Source: Christiangramia crocea (lineage in GTDB: Bacteria; Bacteroidota; Bacteroidia; Flavobacteriales; Flavobacteriaceae). Taken from it: 64,000 nt of DNA. Where the stretch lies: NCBI RefSeq assembly GCF_022410465.1, contig NZ_JAJSON010000030.1:1-64000 (forward strand), written 5' to 3'. The notes under the pieces are model-generated. The model was not told the DNA's origin. It saw nothing but the letters and a program-made list of their open reading frames with translations, and did not search any database. A program made the position numbers and the translations under genes. Below are positions 45,071-54,009 of this stretch, in pieces (position 1 is the first letter of the stretch; each line of letters begins with the position of its first letter).

Positions 45071-45973
45071 ATGGGGAAATTATCATCCTGGATTGGTGCC
45101 GCACGGCTTAGAACTTTGCCATTATCAATTTCGGGTATCATAGTTGGGAGTAGTATTGCAGGCTATGAGGGTGATTTTGATATCGCCATTTTTAGTCTTG
45201 CTCTTGGAACTACCTTAGGTTTACAGATATTGTCCAATTTTGCTAATGATTATGGTGATGGAATTAAGGGGACAGATAACGAGGAAAGAATAGGTCCGAT
45301 GAGGGCCATACAGAGTGGACTTATCACCCAAAAGGATATGGTGCTGGCCATTATTATTACCGCGGTTACTACTTTATTATTGGCAGTTCTTTTAATTTAT
45401 GCGGCATTCGGAAGCCAGATGATACTTACCTCGCTTATTTTTTTCATCCTGGGTGTGGGGGCTATTATTGCTGCCATAAAATATACCATGGGGGATTCTG
45501 CCTATGGTTACCGGGGTTTCGGAGATCTTTTTGTCTTTATTTTCTTTGGGCTGGTAGCTGTTTACGGCTCCTATTACCTTTATAGCCATGATCATAATCT
45601 TGTTAGTCTGTTTCCGGCTATCTCCATAGGACTACTCAGCGTAGCCGTACTTAACTTGAATAATTTAAGAGACCGTATTTCCGATAAAAAAGCGGGAAAG
45701 ATTACTATGGTGGTTAAACTAGGTGAGAACAGAGCCAAGGATTATCATTATGCCTTGATAATAGGAGCTTTGTTTTGTCTGGTCATTTATTCTGTGATCA
45801 CCTCCCGGGACCTCAATGATTTTATTTATCTTTTTGCGTTTATTCCACTTATTTTTCATCTTCAGAGGGTGGTTAATAATGAAGACCCTACGCTGCTGGA
45901 TCCGGAATTAAAAATTGTGGCACTTTCAACTTTCGGGATATCCTTTCTGTTCGCTTTAGGGCTTATCTGGTAG
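45071..45973 (+). CDS. menA: 1,4-dihydroxy-2-naphthoate prenyltransferase
   Basis: 300 residues, a UbiA-fold membrane enzyme with 8-9 helices. First Asp-rich motif NFANDYGDGIKGTDN (about 57-71), second motif NLNNLRDRISDKKAGK (about 194-209). It attaches the polyprenyl tail to dihydroxynaphthoate in menaquinone synthesis. It starts the men cluster, which continues with menC and menE. Confidence 0.93.
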   Translation: MGKLSSWIGAARLRTLPLSISGIIVGSSIAGYEGDFDIAIFSLALGTTLGLQILSNFANDYGDGIKGTDNEERIGPMRAIQSGLITQKDMVLAIIITAVTTLLLAVLLIYAAFGSQMILTSLIFFILGVGAIIAAIKYTMGDSAYGYRGFGDLFVFIFFGLVAVYGSYYLYSHDHNLVSLFPAISIGLLSVAVLNLNNLRDRISDKKAGKITMVVKLGENRAKDYHYALIIGALFCLVIYSVITSRDLNDFIYLFAFIPLIFHLQRVVNNEDPTLLDPELKIVALSTFGISFLFALGLIW

Positions 45974-46064
45974 ATTCATTGTGGCTTTAACAAAATTATA
46001 TGCTGTGTGTCATCATGGTTTTTAGACTAATTTCTATTTTTATAAAAACCGAAAAACTGGAATT

Positions 46065-46745
46065 ATGAAAATCACTTTTTACGGCCAGAACACCCTGGCA
46101 TTGAAAATAGGCGAAATCAATGTACTTGTGGATCCTTTTATTACTGGCAATGATCTGGCAAAAGATAAGGTAGATATAAATGACTTAAAGGCAGATTATA
46201 TCCTTTTAACTCATGCGCATCAGGATCATACCCTGGATGCTGAAGCGATCGCAAAAAATACCGGTGCTATTATCGTGAGTAATTTTGAGATCGTAAACCA
46301 TTATGAGGCTAAAGGCTTTGAGGTCCATCCTATGAATCATGGGGGAAGCTGGGATTTCGAATTCGGAAATGTCAAATATGTGAACGCCATACATACCAGT
46401 TCTTTTCCCGACGGAAGTTATGGTGGACAACCAGGAGGTTTTGTGATAGAAGGGGAGCATAAGAACGTTTATATAGCCGGAGATACGGCACTGACGATGG
46501 ACATGAAACTTATTCCAATGCAAACCAAGCTGGACCTGGCTGTCTTACCTATAGGTGATAATTTTACCATGGGTGTGAATGATGCCATTGTAGCAAGCGA
46601 TTTTATTCAATGTGATAAGATCCTCGGATGCCATTATGATACCTTTGGTTATATTGAAATAGACCATGAGGAAGCAAAAAGAAAGTTCTACGAAAAAGGT
46701 AAGGATCTTATGCTGCTTGAGATTGGAGAATCAATTGAACTATAA
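46065..46745 (+). CDS. UPF0173 metal-dependent hydrolase (metallo-beta-lactamase fold)
   Basis: 226 residues. MKITFYGQNTLALKIGEINV, metal site THAHQDHTLD (H-x-H-x-D-H), IHTSSFPDGSYGGQPGGFVI, AGDTALTMDM and a C-terminal GCHYDTFGYIEID. This is the UPF0173/YtkL group. Cytoplasmic; substrate unknown. It lies between menA and menC in the same direction. Confidence 0.85.
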   Translation: MKITFYGQNTLALKIGEINVLVDPFITGNDLAKDKVDINDLKADYILLTHAHQDHTLDAEAIAKNTGAIIVSNFEIVNHYEAKGFEVHPMNHGGSWDFEFGNVKYVNAIHTSSFPDGSYGGQPGGFVIEGEHKNVYIAGDTALTMDMKLIPMQTKLDLAVLPIGDNFTMGVNDAIVASDFIQCDKILGCHYDTFGYIEIDHEEAKRKFYEKGKDLMLLEIGESIEL

Positions 46746-46747
46746 TT

Positions 46748-46767
46748 AGATTTTTGGATTTTTAGAT
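46748..46767 (+). repeat. Short octamer repeat before the four-helix-bundle gene
   Basis: AGATTTTT-GGATTTTT-AGAT, period 8, ending at the ATG of the next ORF. Its unit GGATTTTT resembles GGATTGTT, the minus-strand form of the downstream repeat at 47162-47201. Confidence 0.5.
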
Positions 46768-47128
46768 GCACAGATTTAAGGAATTAGAGATATGGAAATT
46801 GAGTAGACAATTGTGTAAAGATGTTTATGAAGTGACTGTTTACTTTCCTGATGCTGAAAAGTTTGGTCTGATAAATCAACTTAGAAGAAGTAGTGTTTCA
46901 TTACCTTCATATATTGCCGAAGGTGCCTCAAGAAAATCTTCTAGGGATTTTGACAGATTTCTTGAAATAGCTATAGGTTCCTGCTATTAAATGGAGACAC
47001 AGTTATTAATTTCTAATGACCTGGGATTTCTAAATGATGAAAAACTCAATGTTTTACAATTGAAACCAATATCAATCATCAAAATGATTTCCAAATTCAG
47101 ATCAACTCTTAAAAACAGCCATAATTGA
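46766..47128 (+). pseudogene. Four-helix-bundle (23S rRNA intervening-sequence type) gene with in-frame stop
   Basis: A 120-codon frame interrupted only by TAA at codon 75 (46988-46990). Before it: HRFKELEIWKLSRQLCKDVY, LINQLRRSSVSLPSYIAEGA, RFLEIAIGSCY. After it, in the same frame: METQLLISNDLGFLNDEKLN and ISKFRSTLKNS. The full pattern is that of the four-helix-bundle S23/IVP family, about 120 residues long. At the stop position a Glu (ELETQ-like) is usual, so GAA to TAA is the simplest change. The 74-residue truncated product would lack the last two helices. Confidence 0.78.
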
Positions 47129-47161
47129 ACTAACCTGAAGCTCTAATTTTATCTTAATTCG

Positions 47162-47201
47162 AACAATCCAACAATCCAACAATCCAACAATCCAACAATC
47201 C
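47162..47201 (+). repeat. Five exact tandem copies of an octamer (AACAATCC) just before menC
   Basis: Units start at 47162, 47170, 47178, 47186 and 47194. The array ends 7 bases before the menC ATG (47209), in the place of the ribosome-binding or promoter region. Copy-number change by strand slippage could alter menC expression (inference). Confidence 0.9.
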
Positions 47202-47208
47202 ATTAGCA

Positions 47209-48243
47209 ATGATCGCCAGTTATAGAAAGTACATACTCAATTTCAAACGCCCCAGCGGAACTTCGCGGGGCGTTCTTACTGAAAAAGAGACCTGGTTTTT
47301 AAAGATCTCTGATGGTAACAGATATGGAATTGGCGAATGTGGTATTTTAAGAAGTCTGAGTTATGACGACCGGCCTGACTATGAAGACAAATTAAAATGG
47401 GTTTGCGAGAACATTCAACTGGGAGAAGAAAAGCTCTGGGAAGAGCTCAGGGATTTCCCCAGCATTCAATTTGGAGTTGAAATGGCTTTCAGAAGTTTAC
47501 GGGCTGAAGATCCCTTTCTGCTTTTTCCTTCAGAATTCACCAGGGGTGAAAAATCTATTCCTATTAATGGTCTTATCTGGATGGGGGATAAGGATTTTAT
47601 GAAGAAACAGATCTCTGAAAAGATCGAAGCAGGTTTCAATTGTATAAAACTGAAGATAGGAGCTATTGATTTTGAGACCGAGCTAGACCTATTAAAATCC
47701 ATTAGAGAGAACTTTTCGGCTAATGAAATCGAACTCAGGGTGGATGCCAATGGCGCATTTTCACCTGAGACTGCGCTTGAAAAACTTCAGAAGTTATCAA
47801 AATACGACCTTCACAGTATCGAGCAACCAATCAGGCAGGGCCAGATACAGGCAATGGCCGGACTTTGTGAAAAAACTCCCCTTCCAATCGCACTGGATGA
47901 AGAACTGATTGGGGTGACCGATGCAACAGAAAAGAGAAAGCTTATACAAACAATAAGGCCGCAATTTGCGATCTTTAAACCCAGTTTGATAGGAGGTTTT
48001 AAAGGCACCACTGAATGGAAGGATACCTGTGAAACCAATCAGGTAGACTGGTGGATTACAAGTGCGTTGGAAAGTAATATCGGTCTTAATGCAATTGCAC
48101 AGTGGACATATACATTAGAACCAGACTTGCCTCAGGGACTGGGGACGGGAAGTTTGTATACCAATAATTTTGCGAGTCCGCTGGAAGTTAAAAACGGAAA
48201 TATTCATTATAACCCTGAAAAAGAGTGGGAAATTAATTATTGA
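47209..48243 (+). CDS. menC: o-Succinylbenzoate synthase (enolase superfamily)
   Basis: 344 residues. Enolase-superfamily motifs: the lysine pair in CIKLKIG, the metal ligands D in RVDANGAF, E in HSIEQPIR and D in ALDEEL, and the second-side lysine in FKPSLIGG. It dehydrates SHCHC to o-succinylbenzoate in menaquinone synthesis. A dipeptide epimerase is the usual alternative, but menA and menE nearby decide for MenC. Its start follows the octamer repeat. Confidence 0.88.
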   Translation: MIASYRKYILNFKRPSGTSRGVLTEKETWFLKISDGNRYGIGECGILRSLSYDDRPDYEDKLKWVCENIQLGEEKLWEELRDFPSIQFGVEMAFRSLRAEDPFLLFPSEFTRGEKSIPINGLIWMGDKDFMKKQISEKIEAGFNCIKLKIGAIDFETELDLLKSIRENFSANEIELRVDANGAFSPETALEKLQKLSKYDLHSIEQPIRQGQIQAMAGLCEKTPLPIALDEELIGVTDATEKRKLIQTIRPQFAIFKPSLIGGFKGTTEWKDTCETNQVDWWITSALESNIGLNAIAQWTYTLEPDLPQGLGTGSLYTNNFASPLEVKNGNIHYNPEKEWEINY

Positions 48244-48248
48244 AGCAA

Positions 48249-49190
48249 ATGTTTATAAACCAGGTTTTTAAGTACAAACATGATTTTTGGAGATATATAA
48301 TTGGAGTTGTGGTCGTGGTAACTGGAATCATTGTAGGGCAAATCCCCCTGCTGATCGCGCTAGTTGCAGAAAAAGGCTACGAAATTATGGGTATGGCAGA
48401 ATCGGAAATGATGACGGCATTAGATTCCAATTATTTTCTTTTCTTAATGTTACTCACGTATGCTGTTGCGCTGTTATTTTTACTTTTTATAGTTAAGAGA
48501 TTGCATGAACAACCCTTGAAAACCTTGACAACCTCGAGATCTAAGATCGACTGGAGTCGTTTCTGGTTTGCTTTCGGACTAGTCTCCATTTTTATCCTGA
48601 TCAGTACTATTGGTGACTATTTTACCAATCCTGATGATTATGTGTTGAACTTTCAACTAATGCCCTTTTTGATTTTGCTGGTTATAGCGGTCATATTTGT
48701 TCCGCTGCAAACCAGTTTCGAGGAATATTTCTTCAGGGCCTACCTTATGCAGGGGATAGGGGTTTTTGTAAGAAACCGATGGGTCCCGCTAATAATCACC
48801 TCTGTGGTATTCGGCGGATTACACTTCTTTAATCCTGAAGTGACCAAACTGGGTAATATTATTATGATTCATTATATAGCAACAGGTTTCTTGCTGGGAA
48901 TCATGACTCTTATGGATGAAGGTATTGAGCTGGCACTTGGTTTCCATGCCGCAAACAATCTTTTAACAGCACTTATCGTCACTGCAGACTGGACAGCGTT
49001 CCAGACCAATTCAATTTTTAAGGATATTTCAGATCCTTCTGTTGGATGGGATATACTAATTCCTGTTCTTATAATATATCCTGCTTTTCTGTATATCATG
49101 GCTAGAAAATATAAATGGAGCAATTGGAAGGAAAAATTGTTTGGGAAAGTGCATAAGCCTCAATTATTAAATGTTTCTGAAGATAATTAA
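48249..49190 (+). CDS. CPBP family intramembrane glutamic protease
   Basis: 313 residues from ATG 48249. A TTG at 48240 overlapping the menC stop is the alternative. It has about eight TM helices. CPBP/Abi motifs: F-E158-E159-YFFR163, FGGLH192 and H233-AANN236. It cleaves membrane substrates or acts as a maturation protease; in other bacteria members give bacteriocin immunity. Its place inside a menaquinone cluster is unusual for function but may only be conserved synteny. Confidence 0.85.
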   Translation: MFINQVFKYKHDFWRYIIGVVVVVTGIIVGQIPLLIALVAEKGYEIMGMAESEMMTALDSNYFLFLMLLTYAVALLFLLFIVKRLHEQPLKTLTTSRSKIDWSRFWFAFGLVSIFILISTIGDYFTNPDDYVLNFQLMPFLILLVIAVIFVPLQTSFEEYFFRAYLMQGIGVFVRNRWVPLIITSVVFGGLHFFNPEVTKLGNIIMIHYIATGFLLGIMTLMDEGIELALGFHAANNLLTALIVTADWTAFQTNSIFKDISDPSVGWDILIPVLIIYPAFLYIMARKYKWSNWKEKLFGKVHKPQLLNVSEDN

Positions 49191-49250
49191 GAGTTTCACA
49201 GCAATTTGTTAACTTTAAGTAATAAGCGTTTTTCCAACTTAGCTTAAAAT

Positions 49251-50348
49251 ATGGCAAATAAGTATAAAATCCCTGAAACTCATCCTGAGTTCAGACTTAA
49301 TAAACAACATTTCACCAACTCTGAACTTCGGCAGGTGGCTTATAGTTTTATTAAAGAAGGCGAGCCCTATGAAGAAAAAATAGGTGCTTTCATTCTGGAC
49401 TGGCTGAAACCTATGGAATACGTAGAAGTTCACACCTCCGGTTCCACCGGCAAACCAAAAAAACTACGGCTGAAGAAACAACACATGATCAATTCGGCCA
49501 TAGCCACCTCAAAGTTCTTTGATCTCCCTGCAGGCACCACCGCATTATTATGTCTTCCCGCTGAATATATCGCCGGGAAGATGATGCTTGTAAGAGCTAT
49601 GTATCTGGGATGGCAACTTGATACTGTACCTCCATCATCCAATCCTTTGGATCAGGTTTTCAAGGTCTATGATTTTACGGCAATGACTCCTTTTCAGCTT
49701 GATAATTCAATCGCAAGGCTTCATTTGGTAAGGAAACTTATCATTGGAGGAGGTGTTGTATCTCCACGAATAAAGAAAATGTTGGTTGATATAGACGCCA
49801 AGATATATGAGACTTATGGAATGACCGAAACCTGTAGTCATATTGCCGCAAAACGATTGAATCCACGAAAAAAGAAAAAGTCTCCAAGACCTTTTAAATT
49901 ACTTCCGAATATTAGTATTTCACAGGATGAAAGAGGTTGCCTGGTAATTAAGGCTCCAAATATCCTGGATGAAGAGATAGTCACAAATGATGTGGTGGAT
50001 ATTATTACCTATAAAAAGTTCCTGTGGAAAGGCAGGTATGATAATGTAATAAATTCGGGAGGGATAAAACTATATCCCGAAGAGATAGAAAGAAAATTGA
50101 ATGAGGAAATCGATCATAGGTTTTTTGTTACTTCCATGCCAGATGATTCACTCGGAGAAAAGCTTGTTCTCTTTGTGGAAGATGATTTTTCCGAAGAAAC
50201 CCTGGCTGAACTGGAAAAGACAGTTAGAGAGATGAAATCCCTAAGCAAATATGAAAAGCCAAAAAAGATCTATCTTATTGAAAAGTTCGAAGAAACACCA
50301 AATGGCAAAATTCACCGCGAGAATACCGTTAAAAGCAAGGTGAGTTAA
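49251..50348 (+). CDS. menE: O-succinylbenzoate-CoA ligase, short Bacteroidota form
   Basis: 365 residues, about 100 shorter than proteobacterial MenE because the N-terminal part is reduced. AMP-binding motifs: HTSGSTGKPKKLRL, YETYGMTETCSHIA, KGRYDNVINSGGIKLYPEEIE, and the C-terminal catalytic Lys in PNGKIHR. Makes OSB-CoA in menaquinone synthesis. Last gene of the men cluster. Confidence 0.88.
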   Translation: MANKYKIPETHPEFRLNKQHFTNSELRQVAYSFIKEGEPYEEKIGAFILDWLKPMEYVEVHTSGSTGKPKKLRLKKQHMINSAIATSKFFDLPAGTTALLCLPAEYIAGKMMLVRAMYLGWQLDTVPPSSNPLDQVFKVYDFTAMTPFQLDNSIARLHLVRKLIIGGGVVSPRIKKMLVDIDAKIYETYGMTETCSHIAAKRLNPRKKKKSPRPFKLLPNISISQDERGCLVIKAPNILDEEIVTNDVVDIITYKKFLWKGRYDNVINSGGIKLYPEEIERKLNEEIDHRFFVTSMPDDSLGEKLVLFVEDDFSEETLAELEKTVREMKSLSKYEKPKKIYLIEKFEETPNGKIHRENTVKSKVS

Positions 50349-50364
50349 TAATCCCAATCTATTT

Positions 50365-51690
50365 ATGAAAAAATTACTGCTGCTAAGTGCACTGCTATTA
50401 AATTTTATTGCTCAAAGCCAGATTCTGGCAGAAAGAGAAAGGTCGAAAGTTGTAGACCAGATCCTGGGAGAAAGGTTTAATAAGGTACTGCCGGAACTAA
50501 TGGACCGGGCAGAAATTGATATGTGGGTGATCATATCCCGCGAGTATAACGAAGATCCTGTTTTAAAAACTATGCTTCCCGCTACCTGGCTGAATGCCCG
50601 TAGAAGGACTATAATGGTTTTTTTCAGGGATAAAGAAAATGATACTATCGAAAATTTGGCAATCGCACGCTACAATATTGGAGATAATATTGAATCGGCC
50701 TGGAATAAGGAAGAACAGCCAGATCAATGGCAGGCGTTGGTGGACATAATTGAGAAAAGAGACCCGGAAAAGATTGGACTAAATATTTCTGAAAATTTTG
50801 GGATAGCCGACGGACTTGTAAAAACCGATTTCGATGAATTCACGGAGGCCTTACCTGAAACATATAGAGAGAGGATCGTTTCTGCTGAAGATCTTGCGGT
50901 GGGCTGGATAGAGACAAGAACCCTCAGGGAGATGGTGCTTTACAGCAGTCTTGTAGAGATTACTCATGATATAATTGCGGAGGCTTTCAGTACGAATGTT
51001 ATTCAGCCCGGCATAACCACCACCGATGATGTGGTATGGTGGATGAGGCAGAAAGTGACGGAAATGGGACTGGAGACCTGGTTTCATCCAACGGTTGATG
51101 TTCAGCGAAGCAAAGAGAGACTTGTAGATCACATCACTGCTTTTTCAGATGAGAACGGGAGTATGCTGATCCTTCCTGGTGATCTTTTGCATTGTGATTT
51201 TGGTATTACTTATCTTCGGTTGAATACAGACTGTCAGCAAATGGCATATGTATTAAAAGAAGGAGAGGAAAATGCACCCGAATTTCTTCAGGAGGCATTC
51301 AATAAAGGAAATCAGTTGCAGGATATCCTCACTTCAAATTTTGAAACCGGCGATACAGGAAATGAGATCCTGAAAGAAAGTCTTCAGGAAGCTAAAGAAC
51401 AAGGCTTAAAGGCTTCTATTTATACTCATCCATTAGGTCTTTATGGACATTCAGCAGGCCCCACTATAGGCATGTGGGATCAGCAGGGTGGAGTTCCGGG
51501 CACTGGTGATTATCCATTATATGAAAATACGGTTTATGCTATTGAATTAAATACCGAAGTAGAGATCCCTGAATGGGAAAAAAGAATCAGAATTATGCTT
51601 GAGGAAGCAGGTTTCTGGGGTGAGGAAGGTTTTAGGTATGTAAACAAAAGGCAAAACGAACTTATTCTTATTCCTTCGGAACAAGATTAA
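50365..51690 (+). CDS. M24 family metallopeptidase (Xaa-Pro aminopeptidase-like), secreted
   Basis: 441 residues. Signal peptide (about 1-19, FIAQSQ). An N-terminal creatinase-like domain (25-190) is followed by the pita-bread domain (about 190-441). Metal ligands are visible: D in LLHCDFG, D in NTDCQ, H in YGHSAGPTIG, E in AIELNTEV, and a terminal E in the NKRQNE region or nearby. Periplasmic peptide trimming. It follows menE after 16 bases but is probably functionally separate. Confidence 0.82.
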   Translation: MKKLLLLSALLLNFIAQSQILAERERSKVVDQILGERFNKVLPELMDRAEIDMWVIISREYNEDPVLKTMLPATWLNARRRTIMVFFRDKENDTIENLAIARYNIGDNIESAWNKEEQPDQWQALVDIIEKRDPEKIGLNISENFGIADGLVKTDFDEFTEALPETYRERIVSAEDLAVGWIETRTLREMVLYSSLVEITHDIIAEAFSTNVIQPGITTTDDVVWWMRQKVTEMGLETWFHPTVDVQRSKERLVDHITAFSDENGSMLILPGDLLHCDFGITYLRLNTDCQQMAYVLKEGEENAPEFLQEAFNKGNQLQDILTSNFETGDTGNEILKESLQEAKEQGLKASIYTHPLGLYGHSAGPTIGMWDQQGGVPGTGDYPLYENTVYAIELNTEVEIPEWEKRIRIMLEEAGFWGEEGFRYVNKRQNELILIPSEQD

Positions 51691-51712
51691 AAAAGCTGAG
51701 AAAGGGCCAGTC

Positions 51713-52135
51713 TTAATAACCCATTTTCATCTTATAATCGGCCGAATGTTTTCCGGATCCGTAGAAAATGAAGAAAATGGTAAACACAAGTACTACTGCG
51801 GCCTCTATCAAACCGCCGGGGTTCATGACACCTACGAAATTGATTAGGATAGCCCCCACTAAAATTGGTAACTGGGCGATCAAAGCCCACCGCGTAAGTA
51901 AGCCGAAAGCAATTAACAGTCCGCCCACAAGATGTGCGGGTGCAACATAATGAACAACCAGCATTATTCCGCCAAAACCTCTGAGAGGCTCGATGAGTTC
52001 AACGAGTTTTTCGGTTTGGGAAATAAACTGGATTCCCTTAATAAAGAAGAAAACACCCAGGGCGATTCTCAGAATGTCTAACCAGTAGTAAGTGTGCGCA
52101 TTGGCCCACTTATTAAGTGATTTAATACTTAACAT
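51713..52135 (-). CDS. DoxX family membrane protein
   Basis: 140 residues with four TM helices. LDILRIALGVFFFIKGIQF, VAPAHLVGGLLIAFGLLTRW and the C-terminal FYGSGKHSADYKMK are typical of DoxX. The exact function of these proteins is unknown; some associate with oxidative-stress systems. Confidence 0.85.
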   Translation of the reverse strand: MLSIKSLNKWANAHTYYWLDILRIALGVFFFIKGIQFISQTEKLVELIEPLRGFGGIMLVVHYVAPAHLVGGLLIAFGLLTRWALIAQLPILVGAILINFVGVMNPGGLIEAAVVLVFTIFFIFYGSGKHSADYKMKMGY

Positions 52136-52201
52136 AATGGAAAATTTACCTTAAGTTACTAAAAAACAGTCTTATAAGAATATTTTTCTCTGCTTTTTGT
52201 A

Positions 52202-53950
52202 TTACTTAAGATCAAAGATCACTGCCTGATATGCCTTAAGCTTAATTTGTGAACCTTCCCGATCCAGCTCTTCCAGGTTGTTTATTAGTAAATTGTTTAA
52301 GGAAAAATTCTCAGGGAGTTCAATATTTGCAGAATGCTTTGAAAAATTAAGCAGTACCAGCATCTTTTGCCCTTCCAGTTCTCTGCTATAAGCGTAGACC
52401 TGTTCATGATCAGGAAAGAGAAGTTTATAATCTCCATAGACCAGCACGGGATTTTTCATTCGAAGCTCCACCATTTTTCTGAAGTAATTGAGGCAGCTGT
52501 TCGGGTCTTTTTCTTCTGCCTCAACATTCACAGCCTTATAATTATCGTTAACAGGTAACCAGGGAGTGCCATCTGTGAATCCGGCATGTTCAGTATCGTT
52601 CCATTGCATTGGCGTTCGGCCGTTGTCACGGGAAAGGAATTTTAACCGGGCCATATATTCTGAAATATCCCCACCTTCGTTCAGGGTTTTCTGATAACCA
52701 TTTTTAGCGACAATGTCCTGATACTGTTCAATGTTTTCAAAACCAATATTGGTCATCCCAAGTTCATCGCCATAATAGCAATAGGGCGTTCCTCTCATGC
52801 TAAGGATAAATGTGTTCAGCATCTTCGAGGAAGCTTTTCGGTATTCAGGACTGTCATTCCCAAACTTAGACACCATTCTTGGAACATCGTGATTGGCGAG
52901 GAAAATTGACAGCCACCCCTTTTCAGCAAATGCACTGTCCCACCTGGTATAAACCTCTTTGAATTCAGATAACTTGTAGCCATCCAGGCTATTGCCTACA
53001 TCCATGCCCTCGAAATGATAGGCCATTTGCAGTTCATTCCGATCAGCATCCACTAACGAATGTGCATCTTCAAAAGTGCTCCCGGCACCTTCTGAAACTG
53101 CAAAAACATCATACTGGCTTAGAACTTCTTTGTTGAGTTCCTTCAGGTATTTATGAAGGTTGGGCCCCATTCCGTAGTATTTGATCACCTCTTTTTCGTA
53201 ACCTTCGGGAAGGGGAGGGAAACTGGTGTCTTTAGAAACGAACTGAAAAGCATCTAAACGAAATCCGTCCACGCCTTTCTCTGCCCAGAATTTCATGATA
53301 TCATATACTTCCTGGCGTACTTTTGGATTCTCCCAGTTAAGATCCGGTTGTTTTCGGGAGAAATAATGGAGATAGTAAGCATCTGTAATGGAATCATATT
53401 TCCAGGCTTCTCCTTTGGGATCGAAAAGGCTGTAGCGGTAATTAGGTTTTCCTTTTTCGGCTGGCCACCAGTGATAATAATCGCGGTAAGGATTGTCCCG
53501 GGATTTTCTCGATTCCTGGAACCATCTGTGCTCATCACTACTGTGATTCACCACAACATCCATGACGAATTTTATATCCCTTTTATGCATTTCCCGGAGC
53601 ATCAGGTCAAAATCTTCCATGGTACCGAATTCATCCATTATCTCCCGATAATTACTGATATCATAACCGTTATCGGCATTAGGGGAACTATAAATTGGGT
53701 TGAGCCAGACCATGTTTACCCCGAGGCTTTCGATATAGTCAAGCTTTTCTATGATGCCTTTAAGGTCTCCAATCCCATCACCATTAGAATCCTTGAAACT
53801 TCGTGGATAGATCTGATAAATAACCGCCTCCTTCCACCAGGTTCGCTGAACTTCATCGTTCAGTTCCTCATTTTCAGTGGATTTTTTCTTTTCATTTTCA
53901 CAGGAAAGGGTGAGAATTAGAAGGGCAAGGAGAAGTAATATACGTTTCAT
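52202..53950 (-). CDS. GH13 alpha-glucosidase-like lipoprotein
   Basis: 582 residues. Lipobox LTLSC (Cys17) and an acidic linker, then a full GH13 (beta/alpha)8 enzyme: AVIYQIYPRSFKDSNGDGIGD, MDVVVNHSS, nucleophile Asp233 (GFRLDAF), acid Glu287 (AVSEGAG), Asp355 (ANHDVPR), then RTPMQWN and a C-terminal beta domain. The calcium-site-like DSNGDGIGD and the overall pattern suit oligo-1,6-/alpha-glucosidases (GH13 subfamilies 17/23/31 type). Cell-surface or periplasmic breakdown of alpha-glucans. No SusC/D genes are nearby. Confidence 0.88.
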   Translation of the reverse strand: MKRILLLLALLILTLSCENEKKKSTENEELNDEVQRTWWKEAVIYQIYPRSFKDSNGDGIGDLKGIIEKLDYIESLGVNMVWLNPIYSSPNADNGYDISNYREIMDEFGTMEDFDLMLREMHKRDIKFVMDVVVNHSSDEHRWFQESRKSRDNPYRDYYHWWPAEKGKPNYRYSLFDPKGEAWKYDSITDAYYLHYFSRKQPDLNWENPKVRQEVYDIMKFWAEKGVDGFRLDAFQFVSKDTSFPPLPEGYEKEVIKYYGMGPNLHKYLKELNKEVLSQYDVFAVSEGAGSTFEDAHSLVDADRNELQMAYHFEGMDVGNSLDGYKLSEFKEVYTRWDSAFAEKGWLSIFLANHDVPRMVSKFGNDSPEYRKASSKMLNTFILSMRGTPYCYYGDELGMTNIGFENIEQYQDIVAKNGYQKTLNEGGDISEYMARLKFLSRDNGRTPMQWNDTEHAGFTDGTPWLPVNDNYKAVNVEAEEKDPNSCLNYFRKMVELRMKNPVLVYGDYKLLFPDHEQVYAYSRELEGQKMLVLLNFSKHSANIELPENFSLNNLLINNLEELDREGSQIKLKAYQAVIFDLK

Positions 53951-54009
53951 GGATATTTAGGATATTGATTTACAGCGCAAAATACTGAAATTAATATAAT
54001 CAAATACTC

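Noticed and set aside
47162-47201. CRISPR array
   Set aside because: The units are contiguous 8-base repeats without spacers, and no cas genes are present.
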